6,058 bases of DNA from Acidimicrobiia bacterium (lineage in GTDB: Bacteria > Actinomycetota > Acidimicrobiia > Acidimicrobiales > Ilumatobacteraceae), in the NCBI GenBank assembly GCA_013815505.1, contig JACDGA010000112.1, forward strand, positions 1-6,058, written 5' to 3'. This document shows, piece by piece, positions 5,495 through 6,058 of the stretch. Under the pieces are notes generated by a model. It worked only from the letters and a program-made list of their open reading frames with translations. It did not search any database and was not told the origin of the DNA. The translations under genes and the position numbers were made by a program. Every line of letters begins with the position of its first letter. Position 1 is the stretch's first letter.

Positions 5495-5945
5495 CGTGCA
5501 GGGTGCAGCACGACTCTGCGTCGCCCTCACCGCTGCGGCGGTGACGGCGGGCGCCGGCTACGTCGTCGCCGCGGCGACCGAGGGCCCGCCTCCCGAGGCG
5601 CTCGGGCCGGAACCTGTCACCGTGCGGATCGACGCGGAGTACAGCCGGTTCGTGCCCGACTCGCTGCGGGTCGAGGTGGGGACCGAGGTGCGTTTCGTGT
5701 TGATGAACGGCGACCCGATCAACCACGAGCTGATCATCGGACCCGAATCCGTCCACCGGCGCCATGAGGAGGGCACCGAGGCGACGCATACGCCGAAGCC
5801 CGGCGAGCTGTCCGTCGGACCCGACGAGCAAGGTGTGACGTCGTACGTGTTCGACGAGCCCGGCACGGTCGAGATGGCCTGCCACCTCCCGCGCCACTAC
5901 GAAGACGGGATGCGCGGCGAGGTCGAGGTCGTCGAGCCCGACTGA
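5475..5945 (+). CDS. Exported cupredoxin (type 1 blue copper) protein
   Basis: A 156-residue protein with an N-terminal hydrophobic segment (about 12-34) and one plastocyanin-like beta-sandwich domain from about 47 to 154. Candidate copper ligands are all present: His84 in INHEL, then Cys136, His141 and Met146 in a C-x4-H-x4-M loop (CHLPRHYEDGM), the spacing seen in the CxxPGHYxAGM branch of cupredoxins. It should bind one copper and carry or accept electrons outside the membrane. The leader may be cut after VAAA (31-34) or kept as an anchor. The ATG at 5475 overlaps the DUF2330 gene by 20 bases. An in-frame GTG at 5496, two bases past that stop, is an alternative start giving 149 residues. 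Neither has a strong Shine-Dalgarno, so translational coupling is likely. Redox partner is not identifiable here. Confidence 0.88.
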   Translation: MSAGWRDVQGAARLCVALTAAAVTAGAGYVVAAATEGPPPEALGPEPVTVRIDAEYSRFVPDSLRVEVGTEVRFVLMNGDPINHELIIGPESVHRRHEEGTEATHTPKPGELSVGPDEQGVTSYVFDEPGTVEMACHLPRHYEDGMRGEVEVVEPD

Positions 5946-5949
5946 TCCA

Positions 5950-6003
5950 CCGTTCTGTCATGCGGATCGGGCCGATCCGGCCACGATCTGCATGACAGAA
6001 CGG
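5950..6003. terminator. Long near-perfect hairpin between convergent genes; bidirectional terminator or palindromic repeat
   Basis: The arms CCGTTCTGTCATGCGGATCG (5950-5969) and CGATCTGCATGACAGAACGG (5984-6003) pair over 20 bp with a single G-T. Inside, GGCCG (5970-5974) pairs with CGGCC (5978-5982) around the loop ATC, leaving one unpaired A at 5983. It fills nearly all of the 63 bases between the cupredoxin stop and the stop of the minus-strand gene. There is no U-run on either side, so it is not a textbook intrinsic terminator, although its position suits stopping transcription from both directions. Confidence 0.75.
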
Positions 6004-6008
6004 GAGAA

Positions 6009-6058
6009 CTAGAGGTTGGCGACGATCTCGGCCATCAGCTGGCCGGCCTCTGTGGGGT
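6009..6058 (-). CDS. C-terminal end of an unidentified minus-strand gene
   Basis: Fifteen codons (PTEAGQLMAEIVANL) followed by TAG at 6011-6009, entering from the right edge. The residue mix looks like the end of a soluble protein's last helix, and the hairpin at 5950-6003 sits just past its stop, as expected for a convergent gene. Too short to name a family; the other minus-strand frames here have a stop or read through the hairpin. Confidence 0.45.
   Translation of the reverse strand, partial: PTEAGQLMAEIVANL

Overview
The window is GC-rich and gene-dense and looks like chromosome from a high-GC actinobacterium. Possible leaderless starts behind TANNNT -10 hexamers, GTG starts and abundant four-helix proteins with Gln/Pro/Tyr tails fit that. 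An Acidimicrobiia (Ilumatobacter-like) origin is my guess from style, not something the sequence proves. No tRNA, rRNA, CRISPR array, insertion sequence or phage gene was seen.

Left block (1-2971, minus strand). Three tightly packed genes read right to left: purH (last two steps of IMP synthesis), metF (methylenetetrahydrofolate reductase) and an acyltransferase-3 membrane protein that runs off the left edge. Gaps are 12 and 8 bases, so this is almost certainly one operon. PurH and MetF both draw on the tetrahydrofolate one-carbon pool; the acyltransferase is a passenger with no obvious metabolic tie.

Middle block (3027-4338, plus strand). Two small four-helix membrane proteins of unknown function lie in tandem, diverging from purH. 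They align with each other without gaps over the first and last helices, and both end in a disordered tail closing with STPPPPP(P)-x-Tyr. They are tandem paralogs. The first may be transcribed from a leaderless promoter sharing a 55-base intergenic region with purH. The second has its own Shine-Dalgarno and a candidate promoter. A strong GC hairpin (4352-4383) closes the block.

Right block (4457-5945, plus strand). A DUF2330-type secreted, C-terminally anchored protein overlaps a small exported blue-copper (cupredoxin) protein with an intact His/Cys/His/Met site. The pair is probably translationally coupled and acts outside the membrane.

Right edge. A 54-base near-perfect hairpin (5950-6003) fills the gap between the cupredoxin and the last codons of a convergent minus-strand gene that starts outside the window. 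The most interesting items are the paralog pair with Tyr-ended proline tails, the DUF2330-cupredoxin pair and the long hairpin, which could be a dispersed palindromic repeat.
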